Of a DNA stretch of 64,000 nt, positions 53,482-62,559 are shown piece by piece. This DNA is from Kocuria palustris (GTDB lineage: Bacteria > Actinomycetota > Actinomycetes > Actinomycetales > Micrococcaceae). The notes below the pieces were generated by a model. The model did not search any database. It worked only from the letters and a program-made list of their open reading frames with translations, and was not told where the DNA came from. A program made the position numbers and the translations under genes. The stretch's first letter is position 1. Every line of letters begins with the position of its first letter. Location: the NCBI RefSeq assembly GCF_007666205.1, contig NZ_VDOR01000007.1:62001-126000 (forward strand). Direction: 5' to 3'.

Positions 53482-54285
53482 ATGAAGGACACGGTTGGAG
53501 GAGCCATGAGCATCGCCAAGCAGGAGAGGACCTCCTCCGGACGCGGCGGGCGCCCGGGGGCCAGGGATCGCGCGCCGGAGCTGCGGAGGCTGCGCTGGCA
53601 GCGGCCCCTGGCGGCGGCGGTCGCGCTCAACCTCGCGGTCGTCGCCCTCTCGCTGCTCATGCCGATCGTCCTCGGGCTGGCCTGGGACGACTGGCAGCAC
53701 CCGGTGCGCCGGTGGTTCGACGTCGGCAGCGAGGGGAACCTGCCGACCTGGTGGAACACGGCGCTGCTCATCGCGGCGGCCGTGCTCGGCGCCGGGGTCG
53801 CCGTCCTGCACCGCAGCACCGGGGCCTCCGGCTGGCCCGCCTGGAGCGCCCTGGCCGCGCTCGCGGCGCTGCTGAGCCTGGACGAGGCCGCCGGCCTGCA
53901 CGAGCGCCTGCGCTTCCTCGCGGACGCGATCGCGCCCCGGCACGGCTTCACCTACGCCTGGCTGGCCGTGGGCATCCCCCTCGGGATCGCTGTCCTGGCC
54001 GCGGCGATCCTGCTCGGGCGACGGATCGGGCCGACCTCGCGGCGCCTGTTCGTGCTCGGGCTCGCGGTGCTGCTCGCGGGCGCCGTCGGGCTCGAGACGG
54101 CCAACGACCTGCTCGTGAGCGCCCGCGGCGGCGAGCTGCCGGCGGGCGGCTCCCCGGCCTTCCACGTCGTCTACCACCTGGAGGAGCTGCTCGAGCTGCT
54201 CGGGTCCTCGCTGCTCATGGCCGCGCCCCTCGCGTCGCTGCGCATCGGCGCCTCCGGCGGCCGGATCGTCCTGCGCACCCGCTGA
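53482..54285 (+). CDS. Membrane protein with acidic/His intramembrane motifs, unknown function
   Basis: 267 residues. A perfect AGGAGGTGAGC site lies 8 nt before ATG 53482, the strongest ribosome site in the window. About six helices: PLAAAVALNLAVVALSLLMPIVLG, ALLIAAAVLGAGVAVL, WSALAALAALLSL, YAWLAVGIPLGIAVLAAAILL, LFVLGLAVLLAGAVGLE and LLELLGSSLLMAAPL. Charged residues within or beside helices (LSLDEAAGLHERLRFLAD, FHVVYHLEELLELL) could form a metal or haem site. The family was not recognised. It lies between FemABX and a DeoR gene on opposite strands. Confidence 0.75.
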   Translation: MKDTVGGAMSIAKQERTSSGRGGRPGARDRAPELRRLRWQRPLAAAVALNLAVVALSLLMPIVLGLAWDDWQHPVRRWFDVGSEGNLPTWWNTALLIAAAVLGAGVAVLHRSTGASGWPAWSALAALAALLSLDEAAGLHERLRFLADAIAPRHGFTYAWLAVGIPLGIAVLAAAILLGRRIGPTSRRLFVLGLAVLLAGAVGLETANDLLVSARGGELPAGGSPAFHVVYHLEELLELLGSSLLMAAPLASLRIGASGGRIVLRTR

Positions 54286-54306
54286 GACCCCGCGGCGGCC
54301 CCGCGC

Positions 54307-55095
54307 TCAGGCGATGAGGACCTCCACGCCGGCGCGCTCGAGAGCCCGACCGAGCCCGGCGGGCGGGGCGATGTCGGTGATCATGACGTCGACCTCGGAG
54401 AGGTGGGCGTAGCGGGAGAACATCTCGTGCCCGTGCTTCTCCGCATCGCAGACCACGACGACCCGGCGGGCCGCCCCCGTGATCGCCGCCTTCACGGCCG
54501 CCTCGGGCGCGTGCGGGGTCGAGAACCCGAATCCCTCGGAGACCCCCGAGCACCCCAGGAACGCGATGTCCACGCGGTGCCCGGCGTAGTGCTGCGCGGT
54601 GCGCGCCCCGGCGGCGGCCCAGGTGAGCTTGCGCACCGCCCCGCCGACCAGATCGAGCTCGATGTCGGGGTGATCCGCGAGCCGCCCCGCGGCATGCAGC
54701 GCATGGGTCAGGACATGCAGCGGCTGCTCCGGATCGGGAGCGCGCCAGGCGGCGAGCTCGTCGGCCACCGCCTCGACGGTGGTGCCCGCGTCCAGGGCGA
54801 CGGAGACGGCCCCTTCGGATTCGAGCAGGCGCACGGCACGAGCGGCGATGCGGCGCTTGGCCGGGGACTTGACGGCCTCCCGGCCCGTCAGCGACTGCTC
54901 GACCGAGCCGGGGCGCTCGAGCGACACGGCCCCGCCGTGGACCCGGCGCAGCCGGCCGGCGGCCTCGAGAGCGGCCAGGTCGCGGCGCACCGTCTCCATG
55001 GTGACCTCGAAGCGCCGCGACAGGTCCGCGCCGCTGACCCGCCGGGCCTCGGCCACCAGCTGCGCGATCTCCGCCTGCCGCTCCTGTGCGAACAT
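54307..55095 (-). CDS. DeoR/GlpR-family transcriptional regulator
   Basis: 262 residues. Winged helix in 1-60 (MFAQERQAEIAQLV, FEVTMETVRRDLAALEAAGRLRRVHGGAV is the DeoR signature). The sensor domain has ALDAGTTVEAVADEL, VLTHALHAAGRLAD and DIAFLGCSGVSEGFGFSTPH, the last typical of sugar-phosphate-binding DeoR regulators. FruR-type proteins start similarly, but no fru genes are nearby, so the target is unknown. It is divergent from the ABC exporter pair, which it might regulate. Confidence 0.92.
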   Translation of the reverse strand: MFAQERQAEIAQLVAEARRVSGADLSRRFEVTMETVRRDLAALEAAGRLRRVHGGAVSLERPGSVEQSLTGREAVKSPAKRRIAARAVRLLESEGAVSVALDAGTTVEAVADELAAWRAPDPEQPLHVLTHALHAAGRLADHPDIELDLVGGAVRKLTWAAAGARTAQHYAGHRVDIAFLGCSGVSEGFGFSTPHAPEAAVKAAITGAARRVVVVCDAEKHGHEMFSRYAHLSEVDVMITDIAPPAGLGRALERAGVEVLIA

Positions 55096-55418
55096 GTGCC
55101 GCTGCCTCCTGAGGCGCTCGGTTCCCCGCCGGTCCGTCGAGGGCGGCCCCGCCTCGGGCCGCGCCGTCCGGCGGGCGGCGCGGCGGGCCCGTCGGCCGCC
55201 CTGCTCCTGGCCCCCGACACTAGTCCTTCCGGGTCTATCCTGGTCCGGGCCGGGTTCGCCCCTGTCGCCGCGCCCGTCTCCGCCCCGCCCAGCTCCGGCA
55301 CGAGCCGCTGCTCCGGCACCCGCCCATGCTCCGGCCGCCGCCTCCGATCCGGGGGCCGCCGAGCCCGACGTGCTCCGCGCACCGCACCCGGCGTCCGCCG
55401 CCGCGCCCTGGAGGCCCC
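55096..55418. other. 323-bp divergent intergenic region with 18-nt-spaced repeats
   Basis: No gene. TATCCT (55236-55241) could be the -10 box for the ABC operon, giving a leader of about 175 nt. Within the leader the motif GCTCCGGC recurs at 55292, 55310 and 55328, exactly 18 nt apart. The rest is GC-rich with no further landmark. Confidence 0.45.
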
Positions 55419-57179
55419 ATGCTGCTCCGCATCATCCGCGTCTACGCGGGCCGCTACCCCGGCTGGATCCTGGCGGTGGTGGTCCTGCAGCTCATCGCCG
55501 CCATGACCATCCTGTTCCTGCCGGCGCTCAACGCGCGCATCATCGACGACGGCGTGGCCCAGGGCCGCACCGGGGTCATCGGCGCCACGGGGCTGGTCAT
55601 GCTGGGCGTGACGCTGCTGCAGGCCCTCTCGGCGGTGGCCGCGGTCTACTGCGGGGCCCGCGTGGCCATGGGCGCCGGCCGCGATCTGCGCCGCGACGTC
55701 CAGCGCCGGGTCGCCCGGTTCTCGGGCCGGGAGATGGACCGCTTCGGCACCCCGTCGCTGATCACCCGCGGCACCAACGACGTCCAGCAGGTCCAGATGC
55801 TCATCCTCATGGGCCTGACGCTGATGATCACGGCTCCGCTGATGAGCATCGGCGGGCTCGTCATGGCGCTGCGCACCGACCCGGGGCTGTCCTGGCTGGT
55901 CTGGGTCTCGATCCCCCTGCTGATCGTGCTGATCCTGCTGATCATGCGGCGGCTCATGCCGCTGTTCCGGGCCATGCAGGGCAGGATCGACGACATCAAC
56001 GGGGTGCTGCGCGAGCAGGTCGTCGGCATGCGCGTGGTGCGCGCGTTCGTGCGGGAGGACCACGAGCGGACCCGCTTCGCCGGCGTCAACGACGACCTCT
56101 CCGACATCTCGCTGCGCATCGGGCAGCTGTTCGTGCTGATGTTCCCCCTGATCATGATGGTCCTGCACCTGGCGACCGCGGCGGTGCTGTGGTTCGGCGG
56201 GCACCGCGTGGACCAGGGCCTGCTCGAGGTCGGGCAGATGACCGCCTTCACGCAGTACCTCCTGCAGATCCTCATGGCCCTGATGATGGGCGTGTTCATG
56301 CTCATGATGGTTCCGCGCGCGCTGGTCAGCGCCGAGCGCATCGGCGAGGTCCTCGACGCGGAGTCGACGCTGGTCGAGCCCCGGGATCCGCAGCTGCCGC
56401 AGCGGCTCGAGGGCGTCGTCGAGTTCCGGGACGTGACCTACTCGTACCCGGGGGCCGAGGCCCCGGTCCTGCAGGGCATCAGCTTCACCGCCCGCCCCGG
56501 CACCATGACCGCGATCATCGGTTCGACGGGAGCCGGCAAGACCACCCTGGCCCACCTGATCCCGCGCCTGGACGACCCCACGCACGGCCAGGTGCTGCTC
56601 GACGGCGTCGAGACCTCCCGCATGGCCCGCTCCGAGATCGTGCGCCGGGTCGCGCTGGTGCCCCAGAAGCCCTACCTGTTCTCCGGGACCATCGCCTCCA
56701 ACCTGCGCTTCGGACGCCCGGGAGCCACCGACGAGCAGCTGTGGGAGGCCCTCGAGACCGCCCAGGCCGCGGACTTCGTGCGGCGGATGCCCGATCAGCT
56801 CGGGACGAGCGTCTCGCAGGGCGGCACGACGGTCTCCGGCGGCCAGCGCCAGCGGCTGTCGATCGCCCGGGCGCTCGTCGCGGACCCGGTCGTGCACATC
56901 TTCGACGACTCCTTCTCCGCCCTCGACGTCACGACCGACGCCGCCCTGCGCGCCGCCCTGCGCCCCGTCACCCGGCACGTGACCCAGATCGTCGTGGCCC
57001 AGCGCGTGGCCACCGTCCTGGACGCGGATCAGATCCTGGTCCTCGACGACGGGCGCATCACCGCGCGCGGCACCCATGCCGAGCTGCTCGAGTCCTCCCC
57101 CACCTACCGCGAGATCGTGGACTCGCAGCTCTCCCCCGAGGACCCCTCGGCCGACACGGAAGCGGAGGCCTCCCGATGA
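55419..57179 (+). CDS. ABC exporter subunit 1 (degenerate ATPase site)
   Basis: 586 residues, six-helix transmembrane domain then NBD. Walker A is IIGSTGAGKTT (about 368) and the signature is VSGGQRQRLSIARAL (intact). The Walker B end reads VHIFDDSFSALDV, so the catalytic Glu is replaced by Asp, and the switch His is replaced by Gln in IVVAQRVATVL. This is the degenerate half of a heterodimeric exporter of the TM287/288 (TmrAB-like) type. GGAGG lies 4 nt before ATG 55419. The stop overlaps the partner start (ATGA). Substrates may be drugs, lipids or peptides. Confidence 0.92.
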   Translation: MLLRIIRVYAGRYPGWILAVVVLQLIAAMTILFLPALNARIIDDGVAQGRTGVIGATGLVMLGVTLLQALSAVAAVYCGARVAMGAGRDLRRDVQRRVARFSGREMDRFGTPSLITRGTNDVQQVQMLILMGLTLMITAPLMSIGGLVMALRTDPGLSWLVWVSIPLLIVLILLIMRRLMPLFRAMQGRIDDINGVLREQVVGMRVVRAFVREDHERTRFAGVNDDLSDISLRIGQLFVLMFPLIMMVLHLATAAVLWFGGHRVDQGLLEVGQMTAFTQYLLQILMALMMGVFMLMMVPRALVSAERIGEVLDAESTLVEPRDPQLPQRLEGVVEFRDVTYSYPGAEAPVLQGISFTARPGTMTAIIGSTGAGKTTLAHLIPRLDDPTHGQVLLDGVETSRMARSEIVRRVALVPQKPYLFSGTIASNLRFGRPGATDEQLWEALETAQAADFVRRMPDQLGTSVSQGGTTVSGGQRQRLSIARALVADPVVHIFDDSFSALDVTTDAALRAALRPVTRHVTQIVVAQRVATVLDADQILVLDDGRITARGTHAELLESSPTYREIVDSQLSPEDPSADTEAEASR

Positions 57180-59263
57180 GCCCCAGCAGCACCCCCCGCG
57201 GCCGCGGCGACCGGGCGGAAGCGGCGACGACGGAGGCGGCGGGCGCCGCGGTCCTCGGGTCCGACGAGCAGCCGCTCATCGCCCCCGGGGCCGACCCCGA
57301 TGCCCCGCCCTCGGACGAATGGGGCGATGCCCCCGTCAGGAGGGCCCGGCGCTTCTGGCCCTCGGTGCGCCGCCTCGGCGCGCTGATGCTCGGCTTCAAG
57401 GGCCGGCTGGCCGTGGTGCTCGCGTTCATCACCGGCTCCGTCGTGCTCTCCGTGCTCGCGCCGGTGCTGCTGGGGCAGGCCACGAACGTGATCTTCGCCG
57501 GGGTGCTGACCCGCGAGCTGCCCCCGGATGCGACCCAGCAGGAGGTCGTCGACGACCTGCGGGCCCAGGGCCAGGACTCCCTGGCCGACGTCTTCACGAC
57601 CATGCCCCTGGACCCGGGGGCCGGCGTGGACTTCCAGCGGCTGGGCGCCCTGATCCTCATCGTGCTCGCGATGTACCTCGTGGCCGGGATCCTGCAGTGG
57701 GCCCAGGGATTCGTGCTCAACGCGATCTCCGTGCGGATCATCCGCGACCTGCGCCGGGAGGTCGAGGAGAAGCTGCACCGCATCCCGCTGAGCTACTTCG
57801 ACACCCGCCGCCGCGGCGACGTGATGTCGCGGGTGACCAATGACGTGGACAACGTGCAGACCGCGCTGCAGCAGACGTTCTCCTCCCTGCTCGAGAACCT
57901 CATGCGCGTGCTCGGCATCCTCGTCATGATGTTCGTGCTCTCGTGGCAGCTGGCCCTGGTGGCCCTGATCGCCCTGCCGCTGTCCGCGGCCGCTGCCGGG
58001 ATCGTCGGGTCGCGGGCCCAGAAGCACTTCGGCCGGCAGTGGGCCGCGACCGGAGCGCTGAACGGCCAGATCGAGGAGGACTTCACCGGCCACCAGCTGG
58101 TGACCGTGTTCGGCCGCGAGGAGGACATGGCCCGCGACTTCGACCGCCGCAACGAGCAGCTGCACCGCTCCGCGTTCTCCGCGCAGTTCGTCTCCGGCTC
58201 CATCATGCCGATCATGCAGTTCGTCTCGTGGCTGTCCTACGTGGGCATCGCCGTCGTCGGCGGGATGCGCGTGGTGTCCGGGAGCATGACCCTGGGGGCG
58301 GCCACCGCCTTCATCCAGTACTCCCGCGAGTTCAACCAGCCGCTGTCCCAGGTCGCGTCGATGGCCGCCCAGATCCAGTCCGGCGTCGCCTCGGCCGAGC
58401 GGGTGTTCGAGCTGCTCGACGCGCAGGAGCAGGACCCCGAGCCCGCACCGGCCGAGCTGCCCGAGCGCACCGAGGGCCGCGTGCGCTTCGAGGGCGTCTC
58501 CTTCTCCTACGCGAAGGACCAGCCGCTCATCGAGGACCTCTCCTTCACGGCCGAGCCCGGGCGCACGGTCGCGATCGTGGGCCCGACCGGTGCGGGCAAG
58601 ACCACCCTGGTCAACCTCGTGATGCGCTTCTACGAGATCGACGCCGGGCGGATCACCCTCGACGGGGTCGACATCCGGGACATGACGCGAGCGCAGCTGC
58701 GCTCCCGCGTGGGCATGGTCCTGCAGGACGCCTGGCTCTTCTCGGGGACCATCCGCGAGAACATCCGCTACGGGCGCCTGGAGGCCGCCGACGAGGAGGT
58801 CGAGGCCGCGGCCCGCGCGACCTCCGTCGACCGGTTCGTGCGCGCTCTGCCCGACGGCTACGAGACCGTGCTCGACGACGGGGGCGGCAACATCTCCTCC
58901 GGCGAGCGCCAGCTCATCACGATCGCCCGGGCGTTCCTGGCCGCGCCTGCGCTGCTGATCCTCGACGAGGCCACCTCCTCGGTGGACACCCGCACCGAGG
59001 TCGCCGTGCAGAAGGCCATGGCGGCCCTGCGCAGCGGTCGGACGTCGTTCGTGATCGCCCATCGGCTCTCCACGATCCGCGATGCCGACACGATCCTGGT
59101 GATGAGCTCCGGGCGGATCATCGAGCAGGGCTCGCACGACGAGCTGATGGGCCGGGACGGGGCCTACCGCGCTCTCTACGAGAGCCAGTTCAGCGAGGAG
59201 CCGCCCGAGGAGCCCGAGGCCCTGACCGGCCCGCTCGAGGCGCAGGAGCCGGGCCGGGGCTGA
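57176..59263 (+). CDS. ABC exporter subunit 2 (catalytic ATPase site)
   Basis: 695 residues. A disordered acidic N-terminus (about 1-60) precedes a six-helix membrane domain and an NBD with Walker A GPTGAGKTTLVN (about 473). Walker B has the catalytic Glu (LLILDEATSSVDTR), and the switch His is in SFVIAHRLSTI. The signature is ISSGERQLITIARAF, a weak form of LSGGQ. With subunit 1 it forms one fully active and one degenerate site. The ATG overlaps the stop of subunit 1 by 4 nt. Inner-membrane exporter; substrate unknown. Confidence 0.93.
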   Translation: MSPSSTPRGRGDRAEAATTEAAGAAVLGSDEQPLIAPGADPDAPPSDEWGDAPVRRARRFWPSVRRLGALMLGFKGRLAVVLAFITGSVVLSVLAPVLLGQATNVIFAGVLTRELPPDATQQEVVDDLRAQGQDSLADVFTTMPLDPGAGVDFQRLGALILIVLAMYLVAGILQWAQGFVLNAISVRIIRDLRREVEEKLHRIPLSYFDTRRRGDVMSRVTNDVDNVQTALQQTFSSLLENLMRVLGILVMMFVLSWQLALVALIALPLSAAAAGIVGSRAQKHFGRQWAATGALNGQIEEDFTGHQLVTVFGREEDMARDFDRRNEQLHRSAFSAQFVSGSIMPIMQFVSWLSYVGIAVVGGMRVVSGSMTLGAATAFIQYSREFNQPLSQVASMAAQIQSGVASAERVFELLDAQEQDPEPAPAELPERTEGRVRFEGVSFSYAKDQPLIEDLSFTAEPGRTVAIVGPTGAGKTTLVNLVMRFYEIDAGRITLDGVDIRDMTRAQLRSRVGMVLQDAWLFSGTIRENIRYGRLEAADEEVEAAARATSVDRFVRALPDGYETVLDDGGGNISSGERQLITIARAFLAAPALLILDEATSSVDTRTEVAVQKAMAALRSGRTSFVIAHRLSTIRDADTILVMSSGRIIEQGSHDELMGRDGAYRALYESQFSEEPPEEPEALTGPLEAQEPGRG

Positions 59264-59389
59264 CCGGGCCGGCGGCCCCGGAGCGCGTCCGGTGTGCGCC
59301 GCCTCACAGGTAGCATGGCTCGGACCATCGGCCGCGGCGGCGAGCTGTCCCCCGCCGCGGCCCTGTCCCGCACCGGCAGGAGCCCTCCC

Positions 59390-60394
59390 GTGGATTCACC
59401 CGACCCCGGTTCGCCGGGCCGGCGCGCCGTGCTCAAGGGAGTGGGTGCGGCGATCGCGCTCGGCTCCTTCGGCACCGCCGCCTACGGCTCGATCACGTCC
59501 CGCACCTCCGGGACCGATCTGCGCTCGAACCTCACGATCATCGCCCCGGCGGCCGCCGGCGGCGGCTGGGACACCATCGCCCGCGAGATGCAGATGGTCC
59601 AGCGCGAGCACTCGATCATCAACAGCACGCAGGTCGTCAACATGCCGGGCGCAGGCGGCACGATCGCCCTGAGCAACCTGACCGGCCTCGCCGGCGACGC
59701 CCGGACCATGATGGTCGGCGGCACCGGCCAGCTCGCGGCCACGATCCAGTACGAGACCGACGTCGCCCTCGAGGACGTCACGGCCCTGGCGGTCGTCGTC
59801 GAGGAGTACGGGGTGATCGTCGTCCCCGGGGACTCTCCCCACGAGACCCTCGACGACCTCGTGCAGGCGTGGCGGCAGGACCCCGGCTCCCTCCCGTGGA
59901 CCGGCGGCGGCTCGTTCGACGAGCTCGTGATCACGGACCTCGCGCTGAAGTCCGGCGTGGACCTCTCGAGGTTCCAGTACGTCTCCTCCGACGGCGGAGG
60001 CGAGGCGATCCAGGCCCTGCTCAACGGCACCGCCGCGGCCGCCTCGGGCGGCTACCCGGACAACGTCGATCAGATCGAGTCCGGGAACCTGCGCGCACTG
60101 GCCCTCGTGGCCCCCGAGCCGGTCGAGGGCGTCGAGATCCCCACGACGGCGGAGCAGGGCTACGACGTCACGATGACCAACTGGCGCCTGCTCGCGGCGC
60201 CGCCCGGCATCTCCGACGAGGAGCGCACCGAGCTCGAGGCCGTGATCCGGGAGACGATCGACGCCCCCGAGTGGGCCGAGGCGATCGAGCGCTACCACTG
60301 GGCCGAGAACCGGATCTTCGGCGAGGACCTGGCCGCCTTCCTGGAGCAGGAGCGCACGCGCATCGCGGCGCTGTACGAGGAGATGGGCGCATGA
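59390..60394 (+). CDS. tctC: Tripartite tricarboxylate transporter substrate-binding protein TctC
   Basis: 334 residues from GTG 59390 (CAGGAG 7 nt ahead). The N-terminus SPGRRAVLKGVGAAIALGSFGTAAYG is a Tat-like signal. The TctC fold follows: LTIIAPAAAGGGWDTIAREM, VNMPGAGGTIALSNLTG, VPGDSPHETLDDLVQAWRQD and WTGGGSFDELVITDLAL. The protein captures a carboxylate (citrate-like) outside the membrane for TctAB. First gene of the tctCBA operon; its stop overlaps tctB by 4 nt. An in-frame ATG at 59315 is possible but would spoil the signal. Confidence 0.9.
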   Translation: MDSPDPGSPGRRAVLKGVGAAIALGSFGTAAYGSITSRTSGTDLRSNLTIIAPAAAGGGWDTIAREMQMVQREHSIINSTQVVNMPGAGGTIALSNLTGLAGDARTMMVGGTGQLAATIQYETDVALEDVTALAVVVEEYGVIVVPGDSPHETLDDLVQAWRQDPGSLPWTGGGSFDELVITDLALKSGVDLSRFQYVSSDGGGEAIQALLNGTAAAASGGYPDNVDQIESGNLRALALVAPEPVEGVEIPTTAEQGYDVTMTNWRLLAAPPGISDEERTELEAVIRETIDAPEWAEAIERYHWAENRIFGEDLAAFLEQERTRIAALYEEMGA

Positions 60395-60885
60395 GCCGGC
60401 CTGCCTTCCTGCTGCGGGAGCTGCTGACCCCGGCCGTGCTCCTCGCCTTCGCCACCTACCTGCTGGTCAACCTGTTCCTGATCGAGGTCCCGGACTCCGC
60501 GGACTTCCCCGGGCCCCGGTTCTTCCCCGCGATCATCGCCGGTCTCATGTACCTCCTGCTGGGCCTCGAGCTGATCCGCATCCTGCGCGATGCCCGGCGC
60601 CTCCCCGAGCACGAACCCGCCGAGACCGCGCCGCCCCGCGGCTTCGACTGGCCCGCGCTCGCGTGGACCGTCGGCGGGTTCGTCGTGTTCATCGCGACGC
60701 TGCGCCTGCTCGGCTGGGTCCTGGCCGCGGCGCTGCTCTTCTGGTGCGTCGCCCGCGGCTTCGGCGATCGCCGCCCGCTCACGTCGGCGGCGGCGGGCCT
60801 GACGATCAGCTCGCTGGCCTACATCGCCTTCGACATGGGGCTGGGACTGAACCTGCCCTCCGGCATCCTGGGAGGTGCGTTCTGA
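60391..60885 (+). CDS. tctB: Tripartite tricarboxylate transporter small membrane subunit TctB
   Basis: 164 residues with four helices (LLTPAVLLAFATYLLVNLFLI, FFPAIIAGLMYLLLGLELI, LAWTVGGFVVFIATLRLLG, WVLAAALLFWCVARGF plus LTSAAAGLTISSLAYIAFDMGLG). It opens with a FLIEVPDSADFPGPRFFP loop seen in TctB. The ATG overlaps the TctC stop (ATGA), and its own stop overlaps the TctA start by 1 nt. The small subunit is needed for uptake but of unclear function. Confidence 0.9.
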   Translation: MSRPAFLLRELLTPAVLLAFATYLLVNLFLIEVPDSADFPGPRFFPAIIAGLMYLLLGLELIRILRDARRLPEHEPAETAPPRGFDWPALAWTVGGFVVFIATLRLLGWVLAAALLFWCVARGFGDRRPLTSAAAGLTISSLAYIAFDMGLGLNLPSGILGGAF

Positions 60886-62390
60886 TGGAGTCCCTGTCCC
60901 TGCTGGCCGACGGCTTCGCCGGCGCCCTGACGGTGGGCAATCTCCTCTGGGTCGTGGCCGGCTGCCTGCTCGGCACGGCCGTGGGCGTCATCCCGGGCCT
61001 CGGCTCCTCGATGGCCGTCGCCCTGCTGCTGCCCGTGACCTTCGCCCTCGAGCCCACCGCCGCGTTCATCATGTTCTCCGGCGTCTACTTCGGCGGGCTG
61101 TTCGGCGACTCGACCATGGGCATCCTGATGAACACGCCGGGCCAGGGCTCGGCCATCGCCTCGACCTTCGAGGGCCACCGCATGGCCAAGGACGGCCGCG
61201 CCCCGCAGGCCCTGGCCACCGCGGCCATCGGCGCGTTCATCGGCGGCTTCACCGCCTCGATCCTGCTGGTGTTCGTGGCGCCCTGGCTGGCGGCCTTCTC
61301 CACGAGCTTCGGCCCCGCGGAGTACTTCGCGCTGGCGATCTTCGCGTTCGCGGCGACCTCGTCGGTGGTCACGGACTCGGCGGTCAAGGGACTGCTCTCG
61401 TTGCTGCTGGGCCTGGGCATCGCGGTGATCGGCATCGACTCCGTGACCGGCATCCCCCGCTTCACCGCCGGCTCCCAGAACCTCTTCGACGGCATCTCGC
61501 TGGTCACCGTCACGGTGGCCGTGCTCGCCGTCGGCGAGGTCATCCACTTCGCCACGATCGCCCGCAACCGGCCCGAGGGGCAGATGATCGAGTCCAAGGG
61601 CCGCCCGTGGCTGTCGGGCCGCGAGTTCCGCGAGGCCCTGCCCGCCTGGGGCCGCGGCACCGCGATCGGCCTGCCCTTCGGCGTGATCCCGGCCGGAGGG
61701 GCGGAGATCCCCACGTTCCTGGCCTACGGCACCGAGCGCTCTCTGGACCGGCGCCGGCGCGATCCCCGGTTCGGGAAGGGCGCGATCCGCGGCCTCGCCG
61801 CCCCGGAGGCCGCCGGCAACTCGACCACCGGCATGGCCATGGGCGCGCTGCTGGCCCTGGGCCTGCCGGTGTCCGCGACGGCGGCCATGATGCTCGCCGC
61901 CTTCCGGCAGTACGGCCTCCAGCCCGGCCCGCTGCTCTTCGAGCGGTCCTCCGAGCTGGTGTGGGCGCTCATGGCGAGCTTCTTCATCGCCATGATCGTC
62001 CTGCTGATCATCAACCTCCCCTTCGCGCAGCTGTGGGCCAAGCTCCTGCTGATCCCCGCGCCGTACCTCTACGCCGGGATCATGGTCTTCTGCGGCCTCG
62101 GCGTGTACGCGGCATCCAGCTCCCTGTTCGACCTCGGCCTGCTGCTCGTGATCGGCCTGATCGCCTTCGCGATGCGGATCAACGGCTACCCCATGGCGCC
62201 GCTGATCATCGGCATGGTCCTCGGGCCGCTGGCCGAGACCTCCCTGCGCGATGCCCTGGTGTCCTCGGACGGCGATACCGGGGTCCTCGTCGGCAGCCCC
62301 ATCACCTGGGTCCTGTACGGGGTGCTCGCCCTGATCCTGCTCCTGGCCCTCCGCGCCAAGGTGGTCAGCCGCACGCGTCGGGACGTCTGA
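60885..62390 (+). CDS. tctA: Tripartite tricarboxylate transporter large membrane subunit TctA
   Basis: 501 residues with about twelve helices. Family motifs VGVIPGLGSSMAVALLLPVTF, FGGLFGDSTMGILMNTPGQGS, FGVIPAGGAEIPTFLAYGTER and LGLPVSATAAMMLAA are present. With TctB it forms the ion-coupled channel for tricarboxylates fed by TctC. ATG 60885 has GGGAGG 9 nt ahead. Confidence 0.95.
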   Translation: MESLSLLADGFAGALTVGNLLWVVAGCLLGTAVGVIPGLGSSMAVALLLPVTFALEPTAAFIMFSGVYFGGLFGDSTMGILMNTPGQGSAIASTFEGHRMAKDGRAPQALATAAIGAFIGGFTASILLVFVAPWLAAFSTSFGPAEYFALAIFAFAATSSVVTDSAVKGLLSLLLGLGIAVIGIDSVTGIPRFTAGSQNLFDGISLVTVTVAVLAVGEVIHFATIARNRPEGQMIESKGRPWLSGREFREALPAWGRGTAIGLPFGVIPAGGAEIPTFLAYGTERSLDRRRRDPRFGKGAIRGLAAPEAAGNSTTGMAMGALLALGLPVSATAAMMLAAFRQYGLQPGPLLFERSSELVWALMASFFIAMIVLLIINLPFAQLWAKLLLIPAPYLYAGIMVFCGLGVYAASSSLFDLGLLLVIGLIAFAMRINGYPMAPLIIGMVLGPLAETSLRDALVSSDGDTGVLVGSPITWVLYGVLALILLLALRAKVVSRTRRDV

Positions 62391-62559
62391 GCCGACGCCG
62401 TCCGCCCTGCCCCGATGGGAATGTCCTGTGCATTCGGGCCGAACGCCCATCGGCTGTTCCGCGGTCCCAGCACCCCCCGATACGTTGGTGGGGAAGGCAC
62501 CGAATCAGTCATCGCATGAGCGCCCCCGGCGAGCCCGGGCCGCGCCGAGAGGAGATGAA

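Noticed and set aside
54779..57175. Long frame reading into the second ABC subunit
   Set aside because: Before 57176 it lies out of frame with subunit 1 and is Arg/Ala/Pro-rich; the true start is ATG 57176.
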